Below, piece after piece: positions 1 to 7,326 of a DNA stretch of 17,715 nucleotides. Position 1 is the first letter of the stretch. Each line of letters begins with the position of its first letter. Source of the stretch: Chloroflexota bacterium (GTDB lineage Bacteria; Chloroflexota; Anaerolineae; CG2-30-64-16). The notes beneath the pieces are model-generated. The model was not told where the DNA came from. It was given only the letters and a program-made list of their open reading frames with translations, and ran no database searches. The translations under genes were made by a program, and so were the position numbers. The stretch covers positions 1-17,715 of the forward strand of contig JAKPQT010000034.1 of assembly GCA_029555885.1 (NCBI GenBank), read 5' to 3'.

Positions 1-1
1 C

Positions 2-331
2 ATCCGGGCCTACCGGGAGATGAACCGCGTCGTCTTCGAGGCGCGCGGGGTTGCGCGGGCACGCGAGATGACGCCACACGAGTTCGAACAGCAGCTCCGG
101 CGCGCGGGCCTGCCGGCCGAGCCGGTCCACGATCTGACGCACCTCTTCGAGGAGGCACGCTACGGCGCGAAGGAGATGGGGCTGGCCGAGGAACGGCGCG
201 CGGTCGCCAGCCTGACCGCCATCATCGCCGCGTGCGCTGAAGGCAGGTCAACGGCCAACCGCAGCGCGCCGCTCGTCAGCGACGCGGAGCCCGAACCTGC
301 GGTGACGGTCGGTGGGTCAGACGACAGATGA
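2..331 (+). CDS. DUF4129-domain protein, C-terminal part (5' end outside window)
   Basis: The reading frame is open from the first base of the window, so the true start lies upstream and only about 109 C-terminal residues are seen. The segment has the character of a DUF4129 domain: an IRAYREM helix, a TPHEFEQQL stretch, then LTHLFEEARYG. DUF4129 is usually the cytosolic tail of membrane-anchored transglutaminase-like proteins or of smaller membrane proteins in MoxR/DUF58 operons. The last 25 or so residues are low-complexity. The stop codon overlaps the next start as ATGA at 328-331, so translational coupling is likely. The family call rests on motif memory and context; whether a transglutaminase domain lies upstream cannot be told from here. 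Confidence 0.72.
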   Translation: MRAYREMNRVVFEARGVARAREMTPHEFEQQLRRAGLPAEPVHDLTHLFEEARYGAKEMGLAEERRAVASLTAIIAACAEGRSTANRSAPLVSDAEPEPAVTVGGSDDR

Positions 332-1017
332 GGGCTGAACAACAGGACAGCAAGGGCAGGCAGACCCGTCCGACGCGGGAGCTGACGCCGCTGATGGTTG
401 CGCTGCTGCTCATCGGCGGGCTGGTCCTGGTCGTCCTGCTCGGCCTGCTGCTCCAGCCCGCGGTGCGGGGCGCCATCGCCCTGCCCATCGCCTATGTGGG
501 GTGGCTCATTGGCCTTGTCTTCCGCAGCGTGCCGGGCATCCTCTGGTGGGCATGGCTGCTCATCATGGTCTTCATCATTGCCAGCAAGAGCCTCAAGGGC
601 CGGCCGGACGCGCCTCCGGCAGTCCTGCGCGAGCCGGTCATCCGGGAGGGGCCGGCGACGACGTGGTTCCATCGCATCAACCTGGGCCGGCACAGCGAGT
701 ACTTCCGCTGGCGGCTGGCGCACGAGTTCGGGCGGCTGGCGCTTGGCCTCCAGGCCTATCGCGAGGGCAGCAGCGTCACGCGCCTCGGACAGCACCGCGC
801 TGCGGGGCTGAGCGGCCCGCCGGAGATCACCGCCTATCTGTCCGCCGGGCTGGGCACCGCGCCGGAAGAGCCGCTGCGCGGCCCGGCCAGCCTGGTCGAC
901 GCGCCCAGTTGGCTGCGCGAGAAGTGGCGCCTGCGAAAGCAGCCTGCTGCGCGGCGCTCGCCGCTCGCCCTGCCGCCGGAGGAAATCATCGCCTTCCTGG
1001 AGAGGGAGTTGGAGTAA
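328..1017 (+). CDS. Hypothetical multi-pass membrane protein in the MoxR operon
   Basis: A 229-residue protein with a short charged N-terminus (about 1-20), then hydrophobic segments at about 22-44, 48-66 and 69-86, and a soluble C-terminal region of about 140 residues rich in Arg and Pro. I recognise no catalytic motif. Its start overlaps the stop of the upstream DUF4129 gene (ATGA), and the MoxR gene follows after 3 bases, so it belongs to the operon. Its position between DUF4129 and MoxR suggests a membrane partner of the MoxR/DUF58 module, but that is inference from context. Codon use matches the neighbours, and no competing frame looks better. Confidence 0.8.
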   Translation: MRAEQQDSKGRQTRPTRELTPLMVALLLIGGLVLVVLLGLLLQPAVRGAIALPIAYVGWLIGLVFRSVPGILWWAWLLIMVFIIASKSLKGRPDAPPAVLREPVIREGPATTWFHRINLGRHSEYFRWRLAHEFGRLALGLQAYREGSSVTRLGQHRAAGLSGPPEITAYLSAGLGTAPEEPLRGPASLVDAPSWLREKWRLRKQPAARRSPLALPPEEIIAFLERELE

Positions 1018-1020
1018 CGC

Positions 1021-1992
1021 ATGTCTCTCAGCATCGCGCAGGTCGCCGCTCGGAGCGACCAGATCATCCGTGAAGTCGAGCGGGCCATTGTCGGCAAGCG
1101 GACGCTGCTCGAACAGATCATGGCCGCGATCCTCGTGCCGGGCGGCCACGTCCTGCTCGAAGACTACCCGGGCCTTGCCAAGACCCTGATCGCCAAGAGC
1201 TTTGCGACCGCGCTGGGGCTGGATTTCAAGCGCATCCAGTTCACGCCGGATCTGCTGCCCGGCGACATCACCGGCGGCTATGTTTTCGACCGGGAGCAGA
1301 ACCACTTCGTCCTGCGCAAAGGGCCGGTCTTCGCCAACATCATCCTGGCAGACGAGATCAACCGGGCCTCGCCCAAGACGCAGTCCGCGCTCCTGGAGGC
1401 CATGCAGGAGTACCAGGTGACGCTCGAAGGCGAGACCATGGCCCTGCCCCAGCCCTTTATCGTCCTGGCGACGCAGAATCCCATCGAGTATGAGGGCACC
1501 TTCCCCCTGCCCGAGGCGCAGCTCGACCGCTTCATCATGAAGCTCGGCGTGGGCTATCCGACGCCCGACGAGGAGCGGGAGATTCTGCGCCGCCGCCGCA
1601 GCCGCGGCCAGGATGCCGTGAACCTGGCGCGCATCACGAACGCCGATGAACTGGGCGAGATGCGCGTGGCGGTCGAGGAGGTCCACATCGAGCCGGACCT
1701 GGAACGCTACATCATCGACCTGGTGGATGCCACGCGCCACCGGAGACAGGTGGCCGTGGGAGCCAGCCCGCGCGGCTCCCTGGCGCTGCTCAAGCTGACG
1801 CGCGCCTGGGCCGCCATCCAGGGCCGCGATTACGTGCTGCCGGATGATATCAAGCGTTTCGTGCAGCCCGCGCTCATTCACCGCTTGATCCTGCAGCCGG
1901 ACCTGTGGATGACCCGGCAGGCCGCAGAGCAGGTGCTGGCCGATATCGTGCGCATGACGCCCGTGCCGGTGGTGGCCGACCTGCCGGGATGA
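1021..1992 (+). CDS. MoxR-family AAA+ ATPase
   Basis: A 323-residue protein of normal length for MoxR ATPases, which are chaperone-like AAA+ proteins that remodel or activate partners, often together with DUF58 or von Willebrand A proteins. Visible motifs: Walker A variant YPGLAKT at about 49-55 (Lys54), the QFTPDLLPGDITG stretch at 73-85, Walker B ILADE at 108-112 followed by INRASPKTQSALLEAMQE, sensor 1 LATQNP at 149-154, and FPLPEAQLDRF at 161-171, where the Arg-finger region lies. The C-terminal lid (about 200-315) includes SPRGSLALLKL. GGAG at 1011-1014 supports the ATG. The stop overlaps the DUF58 start (ATGA), the classic MoxR-DUF58 arrangement. The substrate is unknown. Confidence 0.95.
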   Translation: MSLSIAQVAARSDQIIREVERAIVGKRTLLEQIMAAILVPGGHVLLEDYPGLAKTLIAKSFATALGLDFKRIQFTPDLLPGDITGGYVFDREQNHFVLRKGPVFANIILADEINRASPKTQSALLEAMQEYQVTLEGETMALPQPFIVLATQNPIEYEGTFPLPEAQLDRFIMKLGVGYPTPDEEREILRRRRSRGQDAVNLARITNADELGEMRVAVEEVHIEPDLERYIIDLVDATRHRRQVAVGASPRGSLALLKLTRAWAAIQGRDYVLPDDIKRFVQPALIHRLILQPDLWMTRQAAEQVLADIVRMTPVPVVADLPG

Positions 1993-3266
1993 ACCGCCTG
2001 CTGCTGCTGGCCGCGCTGCTGTACGGCTTCCTCCTGGTCGGCCTGGCGACCCTCAACGGTCAGTTGCTGGCGCTGGCGCTGCCTGTCGCACTCTACCTGG
2101 CAGCGGCGCTCATCTATGCGCCCGCAGCCCCGCGCCTCACCGTCAGCCGCGACCTGTCCGCCGAGCGCGTCCAGCCGGGCGGCACGGTCGATGTGCGCTT
2201 GCACATCACCAATGCCGGCTCCTACCTGGAAGAGGTGCTGGTCGAGGATGTGCTGCCCGCGGGCGTCGAAGTCACCGAGGGGGAGACCCGCAACGTGGTC
2301 CACCTGCCGCCCGGCAAGACCGTGGAACTGGTGTACACGGTGGCTGCGCCGCGCGGCCAGTATCAGTTCGAGCGCGTGGCGGCAACCGCCGGTGACCACC
2401 TGGGCCTGTTCCGCCGCCAGATTCGGGTGGCCGCGCCGGGCAGCTTCACCGTCCTGCCTGAGCTGCGCCGGATGCCGCAGGTCTCCATCCGGCCCCGGCG
2501 CACGCGGGCCAGTGCGGGGGCCGTGCCCGCCCGGCTCGGCGGCCCCGGTCTCTCCTTCTTCGGCGTGCGCGAGTACCAGCCCGGCGATTCGCTGCGTTGG
2601 ATCAACTGGCGCGCCGCAGCCCGCCATCCGCGCCACCTGTTCACGAACGAGTTCGAGCAGGAGCGCGTTGCGGACGTCGGCCTGATTCTCGACGCGCGGG
2701 TGCGCAGCGACATCCAGGCGCGCGGGGAGTCGCTGTTCGAGCACGCAGTGACTGCCACCGCGTCCCTGGCCGATGCCTTCCTGCGCGGGGGCAACCGCGT
2801 GGCGCTGCTCGTCTACGGCGGCGGCATCGAATGGGTCTTTCCGGGCTACGGCCGCGTCCAGCGCGAGCGCATCCTGCAGGCGCTGGGCCGGGCCAGCCGC
2901 GGGGCCAGCGATGTGTTCGAGACCTTCGAGTCGCTGCCGACACGGCTCTTTCCCCCGCAGTCGCAGATTGTCATGGTCAGCCCGCTGTGGACCGAGGACC
3001 TGCCCATGCTGTTCACGCTGCGCGCGCACCGGTATGAGCTGCTCGTCGTCAGCCCGAACCCGGTCGCGTTCGAGCAGACCGGCGCGCCGGCCAACCAGAC
3101 GGTCGAGCTGGCCGTGCGCGCGGCCCGGCTGGAGCGCACGCTGCTCATCCGCCGGCTGCGGCAGGCCGGCGCGCAGGTGGTGGACTGGCAGGTGGATGCG
3201 CCGCTCGACCGCACCGTGCTCGCCGCGCTGGGAAGGACGCCCCAATGGACCCGCAGCCTCCGCTGA
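1989..3266 (+). CDS. DUF58 domain protein (MoxR partner, vWA-like)
   Basis: I place the start at the ATG in the ATGA overlap with moxR, not at the further upstream in-frame ATG inside moxR, giving 425 residues. Two adjacent hydrophobic helices (about 4-45) anchor the protein. A beta-rich region resembling a CARDB/DUF11-type fold follows (about 47-150), containing VEDVLPAGVEV. The DUF58 hallmark begins at 190: FFGVREYQPGDSLRWINW and then HLFTNEFEQE. A vWA-like segment starts near VGLILDARV. DUF58 proteins are membrane partners of MoxR ATPases, with roles proposed in envelope protein or complex maturation; the exact role here is unknown. The 3' end overlaps the next gene by 22 bases. Confidence 0.93.
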   Translation: MNRLLLLAALLYGFLLVGLATLNGQLLALALPVALYLAAALIYAPAAPRLTVSRDLSAERVQPGGTVDVRLHITNAGSYLEEVLVEDVLPAGVEVTEGETRNVVHLPPGKTVELVYTVAAPRGQYQFERVAATAGDHLGLFRRQIRVAAPGSFTVLPELRRMPQVSIRPRRTRASAGAVPARLGGPGLSFFGVREYQPGDSLRWINWRAAARHPRHLFTNEFEQERVADVGLILDARVRSDIQARGESLFEHAVTATASLADAFLRGGNRVALLVYGGGIEWVFPGYGRVQRERILQALGRASRGASDVFETFESLPTRLFPPQSQIVMVSPLWTEDLPMLFTLRAHRYELLVVSPNPVAFEQTGAPANQTVELAVRAARLERTLLIRRLRQAGAQVVDWQVDAPLDRTVLAALGRTPQWTRSLR

Positions 3267-3784
3267 TTCGCTCTGCAACCCAACGAGCGGCCAGCGCCGC
3301 CATCCTGGTGGCTGCGGTTGCGGCGGCCGTGCCCTTCATCCGGGGAGAAGGCTGGCCGCTCGTCGTGCTGGCGCTGGTGCTCGGCGCGTTCTGGCTGTTC
3401 GAACTGCGCCGCGGGCGGCACCGGCTTGCGTCTCCGCTGCTGGCCGGGTACGTCATCCTGGGGGCGCTGGCAACGAACACACAGGTCGGTTTCCTCGCGC
3501 CGCTGGCCGTCGTTGCGGCGCTGGCCGCGTGGGACCTGGACCGGTTTGCCGCGCGGCTCGATGAAGCGGGCAGGGCCAACGAAGCATCGCTCGCAGAACG
3601 CCGCAGCCTCGAAGCACAACACCTGCGCCGCCTGCTGCGGGTGAGCCTGTTGGGGCTGGCGCTGGCATGGCTGGCGCTGGCCGTGCGGGTGCAGCTTGCG
3701 TTCGGGCTGGCGGTCGCGCTGGGGCTGGTGGCGGCGCTGGGGCTGGCCGCGCTGGTGCGCGCGCTCATCCGGCAGAGCGACTGA
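3245..3784 (+). CDS. Hypothetical multi-pass membrane protein, last gene of the MoxR operon
   Basis: A 179-residue, Ala/Leu-rich protein with about six hydrophobic segments (roughly 14-32, 37-54, 63-78, 81-97, 130-148, 150-173), arranged as four helices, a charged cytosolic loop (98-129, predicted helical), then two more helices. It starts inside the last 22 bases of the DUF58 gene, so it is probably translationally coupled to it. I recognise no family motif. A role in the MoxR/DUF58 membrane complex is inference only. A long imperfect hairpin lies 20 bases after the stop and may end the operon. Confidence 0.72.
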   Translation: MDPQPPLIRSATQRAASAAILVAAVAAAVPFIRGEGWPLVVLALVLGAFWLFELRRGRHRLASPLLAGYVILGALATNTQVGFLAPLAVVAALAAWDLDRFAARLDEAGRANEASLAERRSLEAQHLRRLLRVSLLGLALAWLALAVRVQLAFGLAVALGLVAALGLAALVRALIRQSD

Positions 3785-3803
3785 ATGCCCGGATGGGCAG
3801 AGG

Positions 3804-3853
3804 GTAGCATAGCCCCTTGTGGGCGCTGTGACGGGCACAAGGCCCTATGCTAC
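3804..3853. repeat. Imperfect palindrome after the MoxR operon (possible terminator or dispersed repeat)
   Basis: The left arm 3804-3821 (GTAGCATAGCCCCTTGTG) pairs with the right arm 3836-3853 (CACAAGGCCCTATGCTAC). There are nine pairs, a 2x2 C/C mismatch, then seven pairs, with a 14-base loop. No T-run follows. It sits between the operon end (3784) and the ribosome binding site of the next gene (3881). It may act as a terminator or mRNA stabiliser, or be one copy of a dispersed palindromic repeat. Confidence 0.7.
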
Positions 3854-3880
3854 GAGTTGGGCGCAGGAGCAATCATACAT

Positions 3881-3885
3881 GGAGG
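3881..3885 (+). promoter_or_regulatory. Ribosome binding site that decides a GTG start
   Basis: GGAGG lies 7 bases before GTG 3893. An in-frame ATG at 3785 would add 36 residues that read through the palindrome at 3804-3853 and have no place in the family fold, so GTG 3893 is preferred. Confidence 0.75.
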
Positions 3886-3892
3886 CTTATTC

Positions 3893-4807
3893 GTGGACGT
3901 CACTCATCTCGCCGGCGCGTGGCCGGTGCTCATCACCCCTTATGACGGCAACCTGCAGGTTGACTACTCAGCCTATCGGGACTTGCTTGAATGGTACATC
4001 ACCAAAGGCGTCGGCGGGCTGTACGCCAACTGCCTGTCGAGCGAGATGTACCTGCTAGACGACGATGAGCGGGTGCAGATTGTGGCCGATGCGGTGAAGA
4101 CCGCCGGCGGCCGGGTGCCGGTCGCAGCGACGGGCAACCTGGGCGCATCGCTGGCCGAGCATATCGCTCTCTGCCGCAAGGTGGCCGATGCGGGCGCGGA
4201 CATCGTGATGCTGGTCGTGCCGGAATTTCACGACAACGACGCTGACCTCGAGCGCTATTACTTCACGGTGGCAGAGCAGGTCGATGCCCCGCTGGGACTG
4301 TACGAGTGTCCGGTGCCGCGGCAATATCACCTCGGTGTAGAGCTCGTGCGCAAGCTGGCCGCGTCGGGCCGGTTCGTGGCCTTCAAGGAGACCAGTTGTG
4401 AACTCCCGAAGATCTGCGCGCTGCTGGACGCGACGCGCGGGACGCCGCTGGCCCTGCTTCAGGCCAACACGCCCTATCTCCTGGAGGCCATGCGCGCGGG
4501 AACGCCGGGCACGATGAGCATCGCGACGAACTGGCTGCCGGAGCTGGTGGCGGCGGTGGTGGCACGCGGCCGAGCGGGCGACCCGAGCGCCGGGCCGCTG
4601 CACGCGCACCTGTGCGCCCTCGAGATGGCGGGGCGCGCGGTGCATCCGCTCGGGGTCAAGCACCTGCTGGCGAAGCGCGGGCTGTCGGTGCAGGTGAGCG
4701 GCCGCGCGAAGGGCTTGGCGCTATCGGCGGAGGTGCAGCGCGGGCTGGACGCCTGTGCCGCAGCTTGGTTCACCGATACGGGTGAGTTGCGCGTGAGCTT
4801 GCAGTAG
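3893..4807 (+). CDS. Dihydrodipicolinate synthase (DapA) family lyase/aldolase
   Basis: A 304-residue TIM-barrel protein from the GTG start, the normal length of the class I aldolase family that includes DapA, N-acetylneuraminate lyase and 2-keto-3-deoxy sugar-acid aldolases. The start AGAWPVLITPYDG is typical. The predicted Schiff-base lysine is K165 in FVAFKETS, and the conserved tyrosine is Y137 in LYECPVP. The active-site GTTGE motif of true DapA is replaced by NCLSSE at 46-51, so lysine biosynthesis is unlikely. Subgroups with a similar SSEM motif are annotated only as family members, and the substrate cannot be named. It is monocistronic, with palindromes before and after. The isomerase/oxidoreductase operon further on makes a sugar-acid substrate plausible, but that is inference. 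Confidence 0.9.
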   Translation: MDVTHLAGAWPVLITPYDGNLQVDYSAYRDLLEWYITKGVGGLYANCLSSEMYLLDDDERVQIVADAVKTAGGRVPVAATGNLGASLAEHIALCRKVADAGADIVMLVVPEFHDNDADLERYYFTVAEQVDAPLGLYECPVPRQYHLGVELVRKLAASGRFVAFKETSCELPKICALLDATRGTPLALLQANTPYLLEAMRAGTPGTMSIATNWLPELVAAVVARGRAGDPSAGPLHAHLCALEMAGRAVHPLGVKHLLAKRGLSVQVSGRAKGLALSAEVQRGLDACAAAWFTDTGELRVSLQ

Positions 4808-4842
4808 AACAGGAACAGCGAGTGTAACGCCGCGCAGAAGTT

Positions 4843-4912
4843 GGAGTCGAGGCTTCAGCCGGTTAGGCGGCCTGTATGAGTACACGACCTAGGCGGCTGA
4901 AGCCTCGACTCC
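4843..4912. repeat. Long palindromic repeat (19-bp perfect arms)
   Basis: Left arm 4843-4861 (GGAGTCGAGGCTTCAGCCG) and right arm 4894-4912 are perfect inverted copies. Four more pairs (TAGG 4864-4867 with CCTA 4888-4891) continue inward after a mismatch and a possible G-U pair. The loop is about 20 bases. It lies 35 bases after the DapA-family stop, so it could terminate that transcript, though no T-run follows. From memory, the GGCTTCAGCCG/CGGCTGAAGCC type resembles palindromes dispersed in Chloroflexota and related genomes; this was not searched. Confidence 0.85.
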
Positions 4913-4948
4913 GGCTATACCTTGAATGCCGCCAGTAAGGGCAGAAAC

Positions 4949-4977
4949 TTGACGGGGCAGTGGGGTCGGGCTATACT
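4949..4977 (+). promoter_or_regulatory. Sigma70-type promoter of the SOS-box gene
   Basis: The -35 element TTGACG (4949-4954) and the -10 element TATACT (4972-4977) are separated by 17 bases, each one mismatch from consensus. Transcription should start near 4984, inside the LexA-like palindrome. Confidence 0.75.
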
Positions 4978-4981
4978 GGAG

Positions 4982-4997
4982 TCGAACATATGTTCGA
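4982..4997. promoter_or_regulatory. LexA-type SOS box (putative operator)
   Basis: TCGAACATATGTTCGA is a perfect 16-bp palindrome. Its core CGAACATATGTTCG (4983-4996) fits the Gram-positive LexA (Cheo box) pattern CGAACRNRYGTTYG at every fixed position. It begins 4 bases after the -10 box and covers the predicted start of transcription, where a repressor would block initiation. Which LexA this organism has is not visible, so SOS control is inferred. Confidence 0.65.
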
Positions 4998-5018
4998 TTC
5001 TATCCCACCGAGGCCTCA

Positions 5019-5453
5019 ATGCCGAAGCGCAAGCTGCGCCGCTTCTCCGAAACCATAGAGCTGTTCCGCCAGTTGCCCGAAGAGCGCCAGGAACGGGTGC
5101 TGACACAGATCGCCTTCGACCGGATCGGCATGGAGCCGCTGCCCGAGGATGAGCAGCGCAGGAAAGATGAGACCAGACGACGCGGACGGAAACAGCACCC
5201 TCCGCCCACCCCACCCGCAACGGACGCGTCGCAAGAGGGAACCACAGAGAAGAAGCCGCCGTCCGTCAGTCGCCGGAGTGGGAGGCAAGCGCCGTTGACG
5301 CCGCGGCAGCCGCCGCATCCGGCGCCGCCGCTTCAGCCGCCGCCGCCACAATCAGGCGGTGAATCGCCTCCCGCTTCTCAGGAGCAGCCTCCCGCAGATA
5401 GCGCAGCAGCTCGCGCTCGTTCTCCGATAGTCCGATACTTTCGAAGGCGGTGA
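5019..5453 (+). CDS. Small basic protein of unknown function, putatively SOS-controlled
   Basis: The predicted product has 144 residues. GAGG at 5010-5013 lies 5 bases before the ATG, and a strong promoter with a LexA-like box is immediately upstream. The first 46 or so codons have clear G/C third-position bias and encode a charged helical segment (RRFSETIELFRQLPEERQER). After about codon 50 the bias fades and the protein becomes Pro/Arg/Gln-rich, with several runs of prolines. The last 188 bases are antisense to the 3' end of the XRE gene. The 3' half may therefore be non-native read-through, for example after a rearrangement joined this gene to the XRE locus. No family was recognised. The start is better supported than the end. 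Confidence 0.55.
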   Translation: MPKRKLRRFSETIELFRQLPEERQERVLTQIAFDRIGMEPLPEDEQRRKDETRRRGRKQHPPPTPPATDASQEGTTEKKPPSVSRRSGRQAPLTPRQPPHPAPPLQPPPPQSGGESPPASQEQPPADSAAARARSPIVRYFRRR

Positions 5454-5814
5454 GCAGCACATCCAACAGGGCGCTCAACCGCCCGGTGAGGTCCTCGCGC
5501 AGGCCCGCAGGCAGCAGCTCTAGCCGTTCGACCAGGCCGGCGACATCGGCGGCCGGCTCTCCCGCGCGCGGGCGCGGCGCGGATGGCTCCGTCTCCAGTG
5601 CGTCGATGATGTCACCCGATGAGATGCCCAGCGCCTGGGCGATCGCGCTCAACACCCAGAGGTCAGGCGGGCGGTGGCCGTTCTCGATGCGCGACATCGT
5701 CTCGCGCGCCAGCACCTTGCCCTCGGGGATATACTTGCGGGCCTCGTTGACAAGCTGCGCCTGCGACCAGCCGTGGCGCTCGCGCAAGGTCTTGATCCTG
5801 TTACCTATGCTCAT
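5266..5814 (-). CDS. XRE-family transcriptional regulator
   Basis: A 182-residue protein. Residues 5-69 form a Cro/C1-type helix-turn-helix: RIKTLRERHGWSQAQL, then a longer than usual linker (KYIPEGKVLARE) before the recognition helix TMSRIENGHRPP and LWVLSAIAQALGI. The middle (about 90-150) is a predicted helical region containing LSENERELLRYLREAAPEKR. The tail from about 155 is almost pure Ala with Ser/Asp. It starts 12 bases after the M1 peptidase stop on the same strand, so the two are probably co-transcribed. AGGA about 10 bases before the ATG is a weak ribosome binding site. Its target is unknown. Its 3' end overlaps the convergent gene at 5019 by 188 bases. Confidence 0.88.
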   Translation of the reverse strand: MSIGNRIKTLRERHGWSQAQLVNEARKYIPEGKVLARETMSRIENGHRPPDLWVLSAIAQALGISSGDIIDALETEPSAPRPRAGEPAADVAGLVERLELLPAGLREDLTGRLSALLDVLLTAFESIGLSENERELLRYLREAAPEKREAIHRLIVAAAAEAAAPDAAAAAASTALASHSGD

Positions 5815-5826
5815 GGCTACTGCATC

Positions 5827-7287
5827 CTATGGTTCCGGCATCTCCGGGGTGCCTACCTCATACAGCCACGCATCGAACGCGGCCTGCAAGTCCTGACCGC
5901 TCACTTCTTCCGCGACGGCAATGAACTCATCGGTGCCCGCGTAGCTGTCGCGATAACGCTGATAGACCGTGCGCAGGATGTCGAAGAACGTCTCATCCCC
6001 CACTTCCAGCCGCAGCGCATGAAACACCAGCGCGCCGCCGAGATACGTCTCCGCGCTGTAGAGCTCGTCCGGCGGCGGCTGGCCGACCGGCACGCGAGGC
6101 AGATACCCCCGCGACATGTCGGCCAGCGAGCGGCTCACACCGTCCGCCCCGCTGCCGCGGGCTTCCCACAGGTGTTCGGCATAGGTCGCCAGTCCCTCCT
6201 TGAGCCACAGGTCCTGCCAGTTCTCCAGGCTTACGCTGTCACCGAACCACTGGTGGGCCAGCTCATGCGCGATGACGAATTCCTCGGCCATGATGGGCTG
6301 CGGGCAGTGCAGCGCAAGGGTCTGCGTCTCCAGCGCGCCGGCGCTGGCCTCGCAGACCGGGTTATCCTCTGCCGCGATGACCACGCCGTACTCATCGAAC
6401 GGGTATGGCCCGAAGAGCTGCGCGAAGTAATCCAGCATCTCCGGCAGCACCTCGAAATTGCGGCGGAGGCCGGCAGCATATCCGGGCGGAAAGTAGCTGC
6501 GCAGCACGATGCCGTCGGCGGTCTCGTCCGTCACCACCTCATATCTGTCGATGTTCACGGTTGCCAGGTAGCTGGCCATCGCGCGATCCATCTGCCACAC
6601 ATAGCGCGTGGTGTAGCCATCGTCGGTTGTCTCCACCAGCCGGCCGTTGGCCGCGACGACCCACGGCTGCGGCACGGTGATCTCGAAGTGGTAGGTGGCC
6701 TTGTCGCGCGGGTGATCGTTGACGGGATACCACGAGGACGCGCCGTTGGGCTCGCTGAAGACGTTGATGGCGCCGTTGGGCGCGGTCAGCCAGCCCAGGT
6801 CCGGCAGCACATCCACGGATGTGACCGCCTCTGCCGGCGTCGGCTCTCCGCGATACGCCACCTGCACCGTGAATGCTGCGCCGGCGGCCAGCGGCCCCGC
6901 CGGTGCGATGCGCAGCTCGCCCTGCTGCCGCGCAAAACCAGCGGCCGCGCCATCGACCGTGACCTGGTCGATATCCAGCCCGGCGAAATCCAGGTAGAAC
7001 GCCGTGAGGTCCTCGGAGGCAGTTGCCTCGATCGTGGTCGAACCCTGGAGCGTGTTCGCCTCCGGATCCACGTCGAGGACGATCGTGTAGTGGCTGACAT
7101 CGTACCCGCCGTTGCCGAGGCCGGGGTAATAAGTGTCGCCGATCCCCGCCAGACCCAAATCGCCGGCGGCGGGGGTTTTCGCTGCGTCCGGCGCGTCACC
7201 CAGGTACGGGGGCGGCATGCAGCCGGCCACGACGAGGACGATCACTGCCATCCAGAGCCACGATTTGCCGACAAGTCTCTTGCGCAT
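5827..7287 (-). CDS. Short M1-family (aminopeptidase N-like) metallopeptidase, lipoprotein
   Basis: A 486-residue secreted zinc metallopeptidase. I chose the ATG at 7287 over an in-frame ATG 30 bases upstream because AGAGGTGG (7296-7303 region, minus strand) is well spaced for it and the product then begins with a compact lipoprotein signal (MRKRL, hydrophobic core, lipobox VAGC). Catalytic motifs: H341-E-L-A-H345 with the third zinc ligand E364 after 18 residues (LWLKEGLATYAEH). The usual GAMEN exopeptidase motif is GALET at 317-321, keeping the Glu. A conserved Tyr is present in ETYLGGALVFHALR. The length matches the short M1 proteins lacking the C-terminal helical domain of aminopeptidase N. 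It probably trims peptides outside the cytoplasmic membrane and shares a transcript with the XRE regulator. Confidence 0.93.
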   Translation of the reverse strand: MRKRLVGKSWLWMAVIVLVVAGCMPPPYLGDAPDAAKTPAAGDLGLAGIGDTYYPGLGNGGYDVSHYTIVLDVDPEANTLQGSTTIEATASEDLTAFYLDFAGLDIDQVTVDGAAAGFARQQGELRIAPAGPLAAGAAFTVQVAYRGEPTPAEAVTSVDVLPDLGWLTAPNGAINVFSEPNGASSWYPVNDHPRDKATYHFEITVPQPWVVAANGRLVETTDDGYTTRYVWQMDRAMASYLATVNIDRYEVVTDETADGIVLRSYFPPGYAAGLRRNFEVLPEMLDYFAQLFGPYPFDEYGVVIAAEDNPVCEASAGALETQTLALHCPQPIMAEEFVIAHELAHQWFGDSVSLENWQDLWLKEGLATYAEHLWEARGSGADGVSRSLADMSRGYLPRVPVGQPPPDELYSAETYLGGALVFHALRLEVGDETFFDILRTVYQRYRDSYAGTDEFIAVAEEVSGQDLQAAFDAWLYEVGTPEMPEP

Positions 7288-7326
7288 CACGACTGCCACC
7301 TCTTGATCACATCGCATCGTGGGACT

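Noticed and set aside
160..1881. Long minus-strand open frame opposite the start of the MoxR operon
   Set aside because: It is antisense to three well-supported coupled genes, has no recognisable domain and is Arg/Gln/Asp-rich, as expected from a GC-rich shadow frame.
328..3784. MoxR operon as a defence system (McrB-like or ternary system)
   Set aside because: There are no nuclease, TerY/TerD or effector genes; the ATGA-coupled MoxR-DUF58 order is a common housekeeping-type envelope operon.
4913..4976. GGCTATAC direct repeats at 4913-4920 and 4969-4976 as insertion-site duplications
   Set aside because: They do not flank the palindrome on both sides, and the second copy is part of the -10 box; chance is sufficient.
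5266..7287. XRE regulator plus metallopeptidase as an ImmR/ImmA-like mobile-element switch
   Set aside because: The peptidase is a secreted M1 lipoprotein and not an M78-type ImmA, and no integrase or phage genes are present.
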